From NCBI RefSeq assembly GCF_946480185.1, contig NZ_CAMLIG010000003.1:124001-188000 (forward strand): a DNA stretch of 64,000 nucleotides. Direction: 5' to 3'. Within the stretch, counting starts at the first letter, position 1, and every line of letters begins with the position of its first letter. The position numbers and the translations under genes were made by a program. The notes under the pieces are model-generated. The model saw nothing but the letters and a program-made list of their open reading frames with translations, was not told where the DNA came from and did no database searches. This document shows, one piece after another, positions 16,753 to 23,790 of this stretch. This DNA is from an uncultured Pedobacter sp. (GTDB taxonomy: Bacteria > Bacteroidota > Bacteroidia > Sphingobacteriales > Sphingobacteriaceae).

Positions 16753-18140
16753 TGGAGAAGGAAAACGGTTTGCTACTGGCTTATTATGGCGATGATTTCA
16801 CCGGATCAACTGATGCGCTGGAATTTTTGACTTTAGCCGGCGTAAAAACCATTCTTTTTCTTAAAAATCCAACAACTAAAGATTTACAACAGTTCCCTGA
16901 TGTACAGGCAATCGGAATTGCAGGTAAAAGCAGGTCCATGTCGCCGGCAGAAATGGAAGCCGAGCTGAGTCCTGTTTTTAAAAACATCAAAACTTTAAAT
17001 CCCGCACAGGTACACTATAAAGTTTGCTCCACTTTTGATTCGGCGCTACACGTGGGCAACATCGGAAAAGCTATCGAAATTGGCGCCGAAATATTCGACC
17101 AGAAACAGGTGATGGTCTCCCCTGCTGCGCCACATTTAGGCCGGTTTTGTGTTTTTGGAAATTTGTACGCAAGAATGGGAACTGCCGGCGATGGAGAAAT
17201 TTACCGTTTAGACCGTCATCCATCTATGCGACATCATCCGGTAACGCCGGCAACAGAAAGCGATTTGACGCTGCATTTGGCAAAACAAACCGAAAAAAGC
17301 ATCGGTCTAATTAATTTAACTAAAGTTGAAGCTGGATTAACTGAAATTCAATCGGCTGTAAAAGCTCAACCAGATAAAGAAATTCTATTTTTTGATGCTT
17401 TTAATCAGCTGCATTTAAAAAGTATTGGCGAGTTTCTCTATCAAACAGGAAAAGAGAAAGTCGTGTTCTCAGTAGGTTCATCGGGAGTGGAAATGGCATT
17501 GGGTTTGGCTTGGCAGGAAGCTGGAACGATCCAACCTAAACCAACGTTTAAAAATCCGGGTAAAGCGAAACCGCTGTTGGTGATATCGGGAAGTTGCTCA
17601 CCGGTAAGCGCAAAACAGATTGGATATGCAACGGCAAATGGCTTTAAAGAAATTGCTTTGCCAAGTGAAGTCATGGACGAAAAGCTTCAAAAAGAAATTA
17701 TCGAAAACACTTCGCAACAGCTCGTCCATCAGCTTAAAGCAAATAAAAATATCATTTTACATACCAGTTTAGGATTTGAAGATCCCCGTATCCGTAAAAC
17801 GGAGGATATGCTGAGAAATCAGAAAATCGATGAAAATAACATCCAAAAAGAAAGCAGTAAACGTTACGGAAAGACACTCGGACAAATTCTAAAAGCGGTT
17901 TTAAAAGAAATAAAACTCCAAAGGATTTTATTTGCCGGTGGCGACACTTCCAGCTATGCCGCATCAGAATTGGGGATTACTGCCCTGGAAATGATTGCAC
18001 CATTAGCGCCCGGTGCGCCTTTGTGCAAAGCCATTGCGGATGATGAACTGGTGAATGGATTAGAATTAAATTTTAAAGGCGGACAAGTAGGTGCCCCCGA
18101 TTATTTTATAAACGTATTAAACGGAGAAAAAACGATATGA
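16752..18140 (+). CDS. DUF1537 acid-sugar kinase, candidate 3-oxo-isoapionate kinase (OiaK-like)
   Basis: 462 residues, cytosolic. The N-terminal DUF1537 signature GDDFTGSTDALEFL begins at residue 13. SPAAPHLGRFCVFGNLYAR and RLDRHPSMRHHPVTPATESD form the acid-sugar site. The C-terminal nucleotide-binding domain shows GGDTSS (396-401), APLAPGAPLCKA and FKGGQVG (441-447). The family phosphorylates four-carbon and branched acid sugars (3-oxo-tetronate, D-threonate, 3-oxo-isoapionate). The adjacent RLP, which in known pathways consumes the 4-phosphate, makes the isoapionate branch the best guess. Another branched acid from RG-II, such as an aceric-acid derivative, cannot be excluded. TAATG overlap with the RLP gene upstream; ATGA overlap (4 nt) with the racemase-like gene downstream. 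Confidence 0.85.
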   Translation: MEKENGLLLAYYGDDFTGSTDALEFLTLAGVKTILFLKNPTTKDLQQFPDVQAIGIAGKSRSMSPAEMEAELSPVFKNIKTLNPAQVHYKVCSTFDSALHVGNIGKAIEIGAEIFDQKQVMVSPAAPHLGRFCVFGNLYARMGTAGDGEIYRLDRHPSMRHHPVTPATESDLTLHLAKQTEKSIGLINLTKVEAGLTEIQSAVKAQPDKEILFFDAFNQLHLKSIGEFLYQTGKEKVVFSVGSSGVEMALGLAWQEAGTIQPKPTFKNPGKAKPLLVISGSCSPVSAKQIGYATANGFKEIALPSEVMDEKLQKEIIENTSQQLVHQLKANKNIILHTSLGFEDPRIRKTEDMLRNQKIDENNIQKESSKRYGKTLGQILKAVLKEIKLQRILFAGGDTSSYAASELGITALEMIAPLAPGAPLCKAIADDELVNGLELNFKGGQVGAPDYFINVLNGEKTI

Positions 18141-18793
18141 AAACATTAGGATTTGTACATACCTCGGCCACTTTGGTGCCCCTATTTCAGCAATTAACCA
18201 AAGAATATTTAAACAATGTGGACACTTTTAACATTGTGGATGATAGCTTGATTAAAGATGTTATAAAAAAAGGGAAACTGATGCCCAATACCGCTGCAAG
18301 AGTAGTGAACCATATCAAAGCGGCCGAAGAAGCTGGCGCTGATGTGATTTTGGTGACCTGCTCCTCCATTGGCCGAGCTATAGAAACCGCAGCAACTTTG
18401 AGCAATGTCCCTGTAATTAGAGTGGACCAAGCCATGGCGGACGAAGCGGTGCAGATTGGCACTCGCATCGGTGTAATTGCTACTTTACCCACTACGCTTG
18501 AACCTACTTCTGATCTGGTAAAACGCAGAGCGCAAAACGCCGGGAAAAACGTAGAGATCACTTCTAAATTATGTAATGGCGCTTTTGAAGCTTTAATGAG
18601 TGGCGATGCCGCAAAACACGATGAAATGGTGGCTTCGGCTTTAAAAGAACTGATGGAGACCGTGGATGTAATTGTATTGGCGCAAGCTTCTATGGCTCGG
18701 GTAGTGGACGGCTTAAGTGCGGATGAAAAGAAAGTACCGATTTTGGCGAGTCCGGCAATTGCGATGAAAAAACTGGCCGAAACTTATTTTTAA
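18137..18793 (+). CDS. Asp/Glu/hydantoin racemase-superfamily protein with one active-site cysteine
   Basis: 218 residues, cytosolic. It has the two-lobed Asp/Glu racemase pattern. The N-terminal catalytic motif is VTCSSIG with Cys75. At the place where racemases carry their second cysteine (LGC-type block) it reads LAQASMARV (181-189), so that cysteine is missing. Cys146 (KLCNGAF) lies in a different segment. Single-cysteine members of this superfamily can be decarboxylases or isomerases rather than two-base racemases. Its position, translationally coupled to the kinase, implies a step on a branched acid sugar or on its cleavage product. I do not know a characterised pathway with this protein in that place, so no function is assigned. 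Confidence 0.8.
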   Translation: MKTLGFVHTSATLVPLFQQLTKEYLNNVDTFNIVDDSLIKDVIKKGKLMPNTAARVVNHIKAAEEAGADVILVTCSSIGRAIETAATLSNVPVIRVDQAMADEAVQIGTRIGVIATLPTTLEPTSDLVKRRAQNAGKNVEITSKLCNGAFEALMSGDAAKHDEMVASALKELMETVDVIVLAQASMARVVDGLSADEKKVPILASPAIAMKKLAETYF

Positions 18794-18821
18794 TTGTTTC
18801 TATAAAATCGAAAGAACATTG

Positions 18822-18910
18822 TAGCACTCGTTGCAAACGAGCGCAAGTAGCCGGATTTAGCGTTCGTTTGCAACGAGCGCTTAATATGGTTTCTCGATTG
18901 TATCGAGCAA
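18822..18910. repeat. Inverted pair of REP-like palindromes
   Basis: Three dyads stand in the 183-nt gap between the racemase-like and BASS genes: CACTCGTTGCAAACGAG (18826-18842), GCGTTCGTTTGCAACGAGCG near 18860-18880, and CTCGATtgtATCGAG (18893-18907). The reverse complement of 18858-18910 matches the left end of the element at 55242: a TCGAT hairpin, then AAACCATATTAAG, then the CGTTTG palindrome. The first palindrome lies in the opposite orientation. This is therefore a head-to-head pair of the unit that is tandem at 55.3 kb. It may also attenuate transcription into the transporter gene. Confidence 0.75.
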
Positions 18911-18976
18911 ACAAGGATTTGACAAAACCTCTGGGGAGAGAAGGATTATCAAATAAAACCAATTAAATAAAACGAA

Positions 18977-20293
18977 ATGCGTAAAATTATTCTCTGGACT
19001 TCGCTACTGTTATTTGTAGTTGCTGGATTTGGCTATCTTCAACAAATAGAACCATTGTGGAAAAGCGGTTTGGTTTTAGCCTTCGCTAGTTTAGCCATTG
19101 GCGTTGGCGCAATAAAGATTTTAAGCAATTACCAATATACTTTTTGGATTATTGCAGCCGTGGTAGCAGGATTAATTTATCCACAAACTTTTCTTCATAT
19201 CGGTAGTGTAGATTTACGCAACAAATGGCTCATTCTCATCATCATTCAACTGGTAATGTTTGGCATGGGTACGCAAATGAGTATTAAGGATTTCACCGGG
19301 ATTAGAAAATCAGGAAGAGGTGTACTGATTGGTTTACTGGGACATTTCACCATTATGCCCATCATGGGTTTCATCATTGCAAAAACCTTTCACTTTGAGC
19401 CTGAAATTGCCGCCGGAATCATATTAATTGGCTCTTGCAGTAGCGGACTGGCATCCAATGTGATGACTTATATTGCCAAAGGGAATTTAGTGCTTTCCGT
19501 AACCGTGACTGCTATTTCTACCGTCGCTGCGCCAATTATGACCCCGTTTTTAATGAAAATTTTTGCCGGCACTTTGGTTGAGGTGAAGTTTTTTAATATG
19601 ATGATGGAAATCATAAAAATAGTTTTGATTCCGTTAACGGCGGCCATGATTCATGATGTTTTGAAAAATTATGGTGCTGCCATCAGGAAGCGGATTGTTT
19701 ATGCAAGTGTGTTCTCCAGTCTATGGCTGGTATTTATACTCCTTTTTGGCGATAACTTCATTATAGATCCAAATGGAATTGCCAGTCATTTGATAGAAAT
19801 ATTAAGCTTCTTATGCGGAGCCGTCTTAGTAGGCTATTTATATCATCTGCTTTATAAAGCCTATCCTAAAACCGATAAGTTGATGCCTTATTTTTCGATG
19901 TTTGGGATAATCTATTTTACGCTAGTAACCACCGCTGCCGGCAGAGACAATTTATTGGAAATTGGGTTTTTACTCGTTTTGGCTTCTATTTTACACAACG
20001 GGGCTGGTTACTTTTTTGGATTTTGGTTAAGTAGATTGAGCGGTTTAAGCAAAAACGACAGCAGAACCATTGCTTTTGAAGTCGGTTTGCAAAACGGCGG
20101 AATGGCATCTGGCTTGGCGGGCGCTATGGGGAAACTGGCAACAGTTGGTTTAGCATCCGCAGTGTTTAGCCCTTGGATGAATGTTTCGGGATCTTTATTG
20201 GCTAATTATTGGAGGAAAAGAAAGGAAAAAGAAGACAATACCAGCAAAAGCGAATCTATTACTGTAGAATTTGAAAACAGTCCGTTGGTGTAA
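18977..20293 (+). CDS. BASS-family (bile acid:sodium symporter) membrane transporter
   Basis: 438 residues with about ten hydrophobic segments; inner membrane. Family marks are the MFGMGTQMSIKDFTGI segment (about 94-109), GLLGHFTIMPIMGF (about 120-133), LIGSCSSGLASNVMTYIAKG (the Na+-site-like crossover region) and GLQNGGMASGLAG near residue 375, which resembles the second crossover. The N-terminus has two extra hydrophobic stretches, and the C-terminus is a charged tail. BASS proteins move organic anions such as bile acids, pyruvate or pantoate with sodium. Here it closes the acid-sugar cassette, so uptake or export of an organic acid made from pectin is the natural reading, unproven. A repeat-containing 183-nt gap separates it from the cassette; a strong terminator follows. 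Confidence 0.82.
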   Translation: MRKIILWTSLLLFVVAGFGYLQQIEPLWKSGLVLAFASLAIGVGAIKILSNYQYTFWIIAAVVAGLIYPQTFLHIGSVDLRNKWLILIIIQLVMFGMGTQMSIKDFTGIRKSGRGVLIGLLGHFTIMPIMGFIIAKTFHFEPEIAAGIILIGSCSSGLASNVMTYIAKGNLVLSVTVTAISTVAAPIMTPFLMKIFAGTLVEVKFFNMMMEIIKIVLIPLTAAMIHDVLKNYGAAIRKRIVYASVFSSLWLVFILLFGDNFIIDPNGIASHLIEILSFLCGAVLVGYLYHLLYKAYPKTDKLMPYFSMFGIIYFTLVTTAAGRDNLLEIGFLLVLASILHNGAGYFFGFWLSRLSGLSKNDSRTIAFEVGLQNGGMASGLAGAMGKLATVGLASAVFSPWMNVSGSLLANYWRKRKEKEDNTSKSESITVEFENSPLV

Positions 20294-20300
20294 CTTTTAA

Positions 20301-20338
20301 AATAGAAAGCCCGAGACATCGATCTCGGGCTTTCTATT
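20301..20338. terminator. Bidirectional terminator
   Basis: A perfect 16-bp stem runs AATAGAAAGCCCGAGA, loop CATCGA, TCTCGGGCTTTCTATT, between the convergent BASS transporter and GH28 genes. The A/T-rich base of the stem serves both directions. Confidence 0.9.
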
Positions 20339-20353
20339 TATCGAAAATTAAAT

Positions 20354-21763
20354 TTATTTATCACCTTCAGCTTCCACTTTTTTTCCGTTAATCATTACAT
20401 TTTCGAACACCATATTTTTGGTATGATCTGCTTTCACCGGGATCTCTACGCCATCAATTTTGCAGTTAATCAGTTTTAAGTTTTCTACCGGAGACTGTTC
20501 ATAAGCATCTATTAAAACACCGTACTTTCCTCCTTTTTTTACGTTCATATTTTCTACCACGACATTTCTGATGGTAGGGATAAAATCACCTTCTGCCTCG
20601 TAAAACATATTACAACGAATAGCTGCTTCTTTGTAATTACCTACCTCAATATTTTTAAGATAAATATCCTCTATTATCCCGCCTCTTAAAGAGCTGGTTT
20701 TTATACGCAAAACCCTATCTAATTGTGGACTATCCATTTTTAAATTCTGGGCGAAAATATTTTTAGCTCCTCCAGATATTTCACTGCCAATTACCACGCC
20801 GCCGTGTCCGTCTTTCATTTCGCAGTTTTCTATAATGTGGTTTTCTGCAGGTTTGGCTATTCTTCTACCGTCTTCATTTCTGCCAGATTTAATGGCAATA
20901 CAATCGTCTCCGGTATCAAAAAAACAATCTTTTATCAACACGTTTTTACAGGATTCGGGGTCGCAACCATCGTTGTTTGGGCCATGGGTAACAATTTTCA
21001 CACCGGCAACGGTAACGTTTTCGCACAATACCGGATTTACATTCCACATGGGTGCGTTAATCACTTTGATATCAGAAATCAACACATTTTTGCATAAATA
21101 AGGTTGAATAAAAGCGGGACGTAAATAATGTCCTTTTCCGTAAATTCTTTGTCGAGGATCAACTTGTTTTTCATTTTGCTCCGCCAATAGCTTATTATCC
21201 GCTCTTTGATCGTTCATGCCCTTTTTCCAACCGTACTCTTCTTTTGCTTTCCAAGGCCACCAATATTCGTTACTGGCATTACCATCTAAAATTCCATTGC
21301 CCGTAATGGCTATGTTTTCCTGCTCGTAAGCATAAATTAAAGGCGAATAGTTCATCAGCTCCACTCCTTCCCATCGTGTAAATACCACGGGCAAAAAATC
21401 ATCCGGGTTACGGCTGAACTTAATTTTCGCACCGTCTTCCAAATGCAAATTCACATTGCTTTTTAAATGGATTGCACCGGTTAAAAATGTTCCTTTAGGC
21501 ACAATCACTCTTCCGCCGCCACGCTCATTACAAGCTTTTATGGCTTTGGCAAAAGCATCTGTAACTAGTACGGTACTATCGTTTCCGGCTCCGTAAGCCC
21601 TGATATTAAAATCCTGCTTTTTAAATTCGGGAGCTTTAATTAGTTTTCGGATAGAATCTGCTCTTTCCCATGCGCTATCATTTTGGCTTACCGATTTTTT
21701 GGGAGCGCATGAGGAAAAACCTAAAGTGGCAAGTATGCCTAATGTTACAAATAATTTGTTCAT
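20354..21763 (-). CDS. GH28 polygalacturonase-family lipoprotein
   Basis: 469 residues from the ATG at 21763. A start 13 codons upstream is in frame but would bury the signal peptide. MNKLFVTLGILATLGFSSCA is a lipoprotein signal with Cys19. The GH28 signatures are NNDG 263-266, GDDC 285-288, GHGG 319-322 and RIK 353-355. The first block has Asn instead of Thr, which is common in the rhamnogalacturonan-acting or exo subgroup (recalled). An insertion around residues 165-210 (WWPWKAKEEYGWKKG and following) sits near the substrate cleft. It is monocistronic, convergent with the BASS gene and divergent from the sigma gene at 22000. Anchored in a membrane, it probably trims galacturonides after import or at the cell surface. 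Confidence 0.92.
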   Translation of the reverse strand: MNKLFVTLGILATLGFSSCAPKKSVSQNDSAWERADSIRKLIKAPEFKKQDFNIRAYGAGNDSTVLVTDAFAKAIKACNERGGGRVIVPKGTFLTGAIHLKSNVNLHLEDGAKIKFSRNPDDFLPVVFTRWEGVELMNYSPLIYAYEQENIAITGNGILDGNASNEYWWPWKAKEEYGWKKGMNDQRADNKLLAEQNEKQVDPRQRIYGKGHYLRPAFIQPYLCKNVLISDIKVINAPMWNVNPVLCENVTVAGVKIVTHGPNNDGCDPESCKNVLIKDCFFDTGDDCIAIKSGRNEDGRRIAKPAENHIIENCEMKDGHGGVVIGSEISGGAKNIFAQNLKMDSPQLDRVLRIKTSSLRGGIIEDIYLKNIEVGNYKEAAIRCNMFYEAEGDFIPTIRNVVVENMNVKKGGKYGVLIDAYEQSPVENLKLINCKIDGVEIPVKADHTKNMVFENVMINGKKVEAEGDK

Positions 21764-21926
21764 TTTGGTATTATTTATTGGTCTTTGTTGGCAAAATAGC
21801 AATTTTTATAGCATTGCACTAATATAAGACATAACTGACATTAGCTGCTATGTTAAGATATTATAAAACTAAGAAAGGATAGTACAATCAATAATTCATC
21901 TTAATATTTAACTTTATATTTCAACA

Positions 21927-21953
21927 TTTGTTCAATTGTTGTTGATACATTTG
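21927..21953 (+). promoter_or_regulatory. Candidate promoter of the sigma/anti-sigma pair
   Basis: TACATTTG at 21946-21953 is a perfect TAnnTTTG -7 box. TTTG at 21927-21930 could be the upstream element, though the 15-nt spacer is shorter than the usual 19-21. The predicted transcript would start about 40 nt before the sigma gene ATG at 22000. The rest of the 236-nt gap 21764-21999 shows nothing else clear. Confidence 0.45.
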
Positions 21954-21999
21954 AACTAACCGATTTATAAACACTACAAAACCTCCGTCTAGAAGTTGT

Positions 22000-22551
22000 A
22001 TGGAAGAAAATTCTCTTTCACATAAGATTCATTTTGAAAGGCTCTTTAAAGAATTTTATGGGAAACTTATATTTTTTGCAAACCGTTATTTGAATGATAT
22101 GGAAGCAGCCGAAGAACAGGTTTCTATCGTTTTTTCAAAACTTTGGGAAAACAAGAGCAGGTACCCGCTTGAGCAGCTGTCAACAGCATTTATATTTACA
22201 ATGACAAAAAACGCCTGTATAAGCTATTTACGACATAAAAAAATTGAAAACGAATATATTAGCTACTTACAAAAAAACAAATTGCTTGAACAGGCAGACA
22301 ATTTTGAAGAACAAATATTGGAAACTAAAGAGTTTAGAAAATATATTTTTCAAGCGATAGAAAATCTTCCTCCGCGTTGTCGCGAAGTTTTTAAGCTTAG
22401 CCGTTTCGAAAAAAAAATGAACAGAGAAATTGCCGAGAGCTTGAACATTTCGGTAAAAACTGTAGAAAGACAGATGACTATAGCCCTAGACAAATTACGT
22501 TTCCAATTATCCCATTTCTTAACGCTATTGGTTGTTCTATTTTTTTCTTAA
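22000..22551 (+). CDS. ECF RNA polymerase sigma factor
   Basis: 183 residues. Sigma region 2 spans about 10-80 (FERLFKEFYGKLIFFANRYL, then AFIFTMTKNACISYLRHK). Region 4 spans about 118-168 (LPPRCREVFKLSRFEKKMNR, helix-turn-helix REIAESLNISVKTVERQM). The C-terminus ends in a hydrophobic run (LTLLVVLFFS), a trait of the Bacteroidota sigma-70 expansion family. It is paired with FecR (59 nt downstream) and an STN-type SusC. The known logic is that substrate binding at SusC signals through FecR to release this sigma factor, which then transcribes the SusC/D operon and possibly other pectin genes here. Confidence 0.92.
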   Translation: MEENSLSHKIHFERLFKEFYGKLIFFANRYLNDMEAAEEQVSIVFSKLWENKSRYPLEQLSTAFIFTMTKNACISYLRHKKIENEYISYLQKNKLLEQADNFEEQILETKEFRKYIFQAIENLPPRCREVFKLSRFEKKMNREIAESLNISVKTVERQMTIALDKLRFQLSHFLTLLVVLFFS

Positions 22552-22610
22552 AAAAATACCATTCTGCTTTGGGGGTTTTACCTCTTTAATGCGTTAACAA
22601 TCAAACCAAC

Positions 22611-23654
22611 ATGAATACTGAATTAAAACAACTGCTGTTGGCTTATATCACTAAGTCGGCAAGTCCAAGCGAAATTGCTTGGGTAAAGGAATGGATTGCT
22701 TCGTCTGAAGAAAATGAAAAGGCGTTTATCCATTTGTATGAAGATTACCACAACAGTTTGGCGGCCCAATATCAATTTATAGATAACAACAAAGCATATA
22801 AACGCTTTTTAGCAGAGCAATCTATAACAGAAAAGGCTAACAACGTACCAATATTCTTACGTTATGCCGCAATTTTTTTGATATGCTGTTCTTTCGGATT
22901 GTTTTTCTACAAAAAAATAAATTCTGTTGGAGATAAGAATTTAAATACCACGGTTAAAGTGGCAAAAGGCAAAAAAAACAAAATGACCTTGCCAGACGGA
23001 ACAATAGTTTATGTTAACGCCGGCTCAACTTTACAGTTTAACAAATCTTTCAACAAAACCAACCGTAAAGTGATTTTAAATGGCGAAGCCTATTTTGATA
23101 TTGCTAAAAGTAAAACCCACATTCCATTTATTGTAGATGCCGGTGGATATATTGTTAGAGATATTGGTACGGTGTTTAAAATCAAATCTTATACGGAAGA
23201 TCGTGAGTTTGAGTTTTCTGTTTTAAGTGGCGAAATTTCCGTTGAAAACGAAAAAGAAAGCGATAAAAAAATTTTCCTAACCAAAAACCAATCCTTGAAA
23301 ATCAGCAAGCGCCAATACCTAACCGCATTGCCTAAAAAGACATCCAAAACCGAAAAATTTAAGGTAGAAAAATTAGCTCCGGAATTGGCACAAATGCCAG
23401 AAAAGGGCTATCAAGAATGGTTGAGCGGAACGTTAACATTTGACGATAACAACTTTGAAGAGCTGATAAATACTCTGGAAAGAGAATTTGATGTAAACAT
23501 TATAGCAGACAAAGAACTTTACAACTATCGGTATTCTGGTGCTTTTAAAAACGTAAAAAGTCCTTTAACTATATTAAATATTATTAAAGAAACTACTCCA
23601 ATATCCTACACTGTTAACGGAAAAACTATTAGAATAAACAAACTAACCAACTGA
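22611..23654 (+). CDS. FecR-family anti-sigma factor
   Basis: 347 residues. A cytoplasmic N-terminal sigma-binding part (1-80) is followed by one transmembrane helix (about 81-100, IFLRYAAIFLICCSFGLFFY). The periplasmic FecR domain runs about 113-210 (TLPDGTIVYVNAGSTLQFN, then ILNGEAYFDIAKSKTHIPF, then DIGTVFKIKSY), and a DUF4974-type C-terminal domain about 275-345 (LTFDDNNFEELINTLEREF). The latter resembles the STN fold and is expected to meet the N-terminal STN domain of SusC. It sits between the sigma gene and susC, with a hairpin in the downstream gap that may limit read-through into susC. Confidence 0.93.
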   Translation: MNTELKQLLLAYITKSASPSEIAWVKEWIASSEENEKAFIHLYEDYHNSLAAQYQFIDNNKAYKRFLAEQSITEKANNVPIFLRYAAIFLICCSFGLFFYKKINSVGDKNLNTTVKVAKGKKNKMTLPDGTIVYVNAGSTLQFNKSFNKTNRKVILNGEAYFDIAKSKTHIPFIVDAGGYIVRDIGTVFKIKSYTEDREFEFSVLSGEISVENEKESDKKIFLTKNQSLKISKRQYLTALPKKTSKTEKFKVEKLAPELAQMPEKGYQEWLSGTLTFDDNNFEELINTLEREFDVNIIADKELYNYRYSGAFKNVKSPLTILNIIKETTPISYTVNGKTIRINKLTN

Positions 23655-23705
23655 TAAAATTTTAAACTAAAAAAATGATTATGACCTAAAACCAACCAAA
23701 AAAAA

Positions 23706-23728
23706 CCGCAACCCAAAGTTGCGGCCTT
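23706..23728 (+). terminator. Hairpin between fecR and susC, terminator or attenuator
   Basis: CCGCAAC, loop CCAAA, GTTGCGG (23706-23724), followed by CCTTT. It is a strong 7-bp stem with only a short T run, in the 136-nt gap 23655-23790. It could end the sigma-fecR transcript while letting some transcription pass to susC. No TAnnTTTG box was seen in the gap; an ECF-type promoter of unknown consensus may lie there. Confidence 0.55.
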
Positions 23729-23790
23729 TATTAAAGTAGCTAATACCCTAATGCTTGGGGAAGTATCAGTATTAACTAATCACCTAAATT

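Noticed and set aside
17000..18140. Kinase as D-threonate or 3-oxo-tetronate kinase of the OtnK/DtnK pathways
   Set aside because: Those pathways need PdxA2 or OtnI/OtnC-type partners, none of which are nearby. The RLP partner favours the isoapionate branch, though this is not excluded biochemically.
22000..22551. Two-component or LuxR-type regulator
   Set aside because: The C-terminal helix-turn-helix could suggest LuxR, but sigma region 2 and the adjacent FecR make ECF sigma the correct call.
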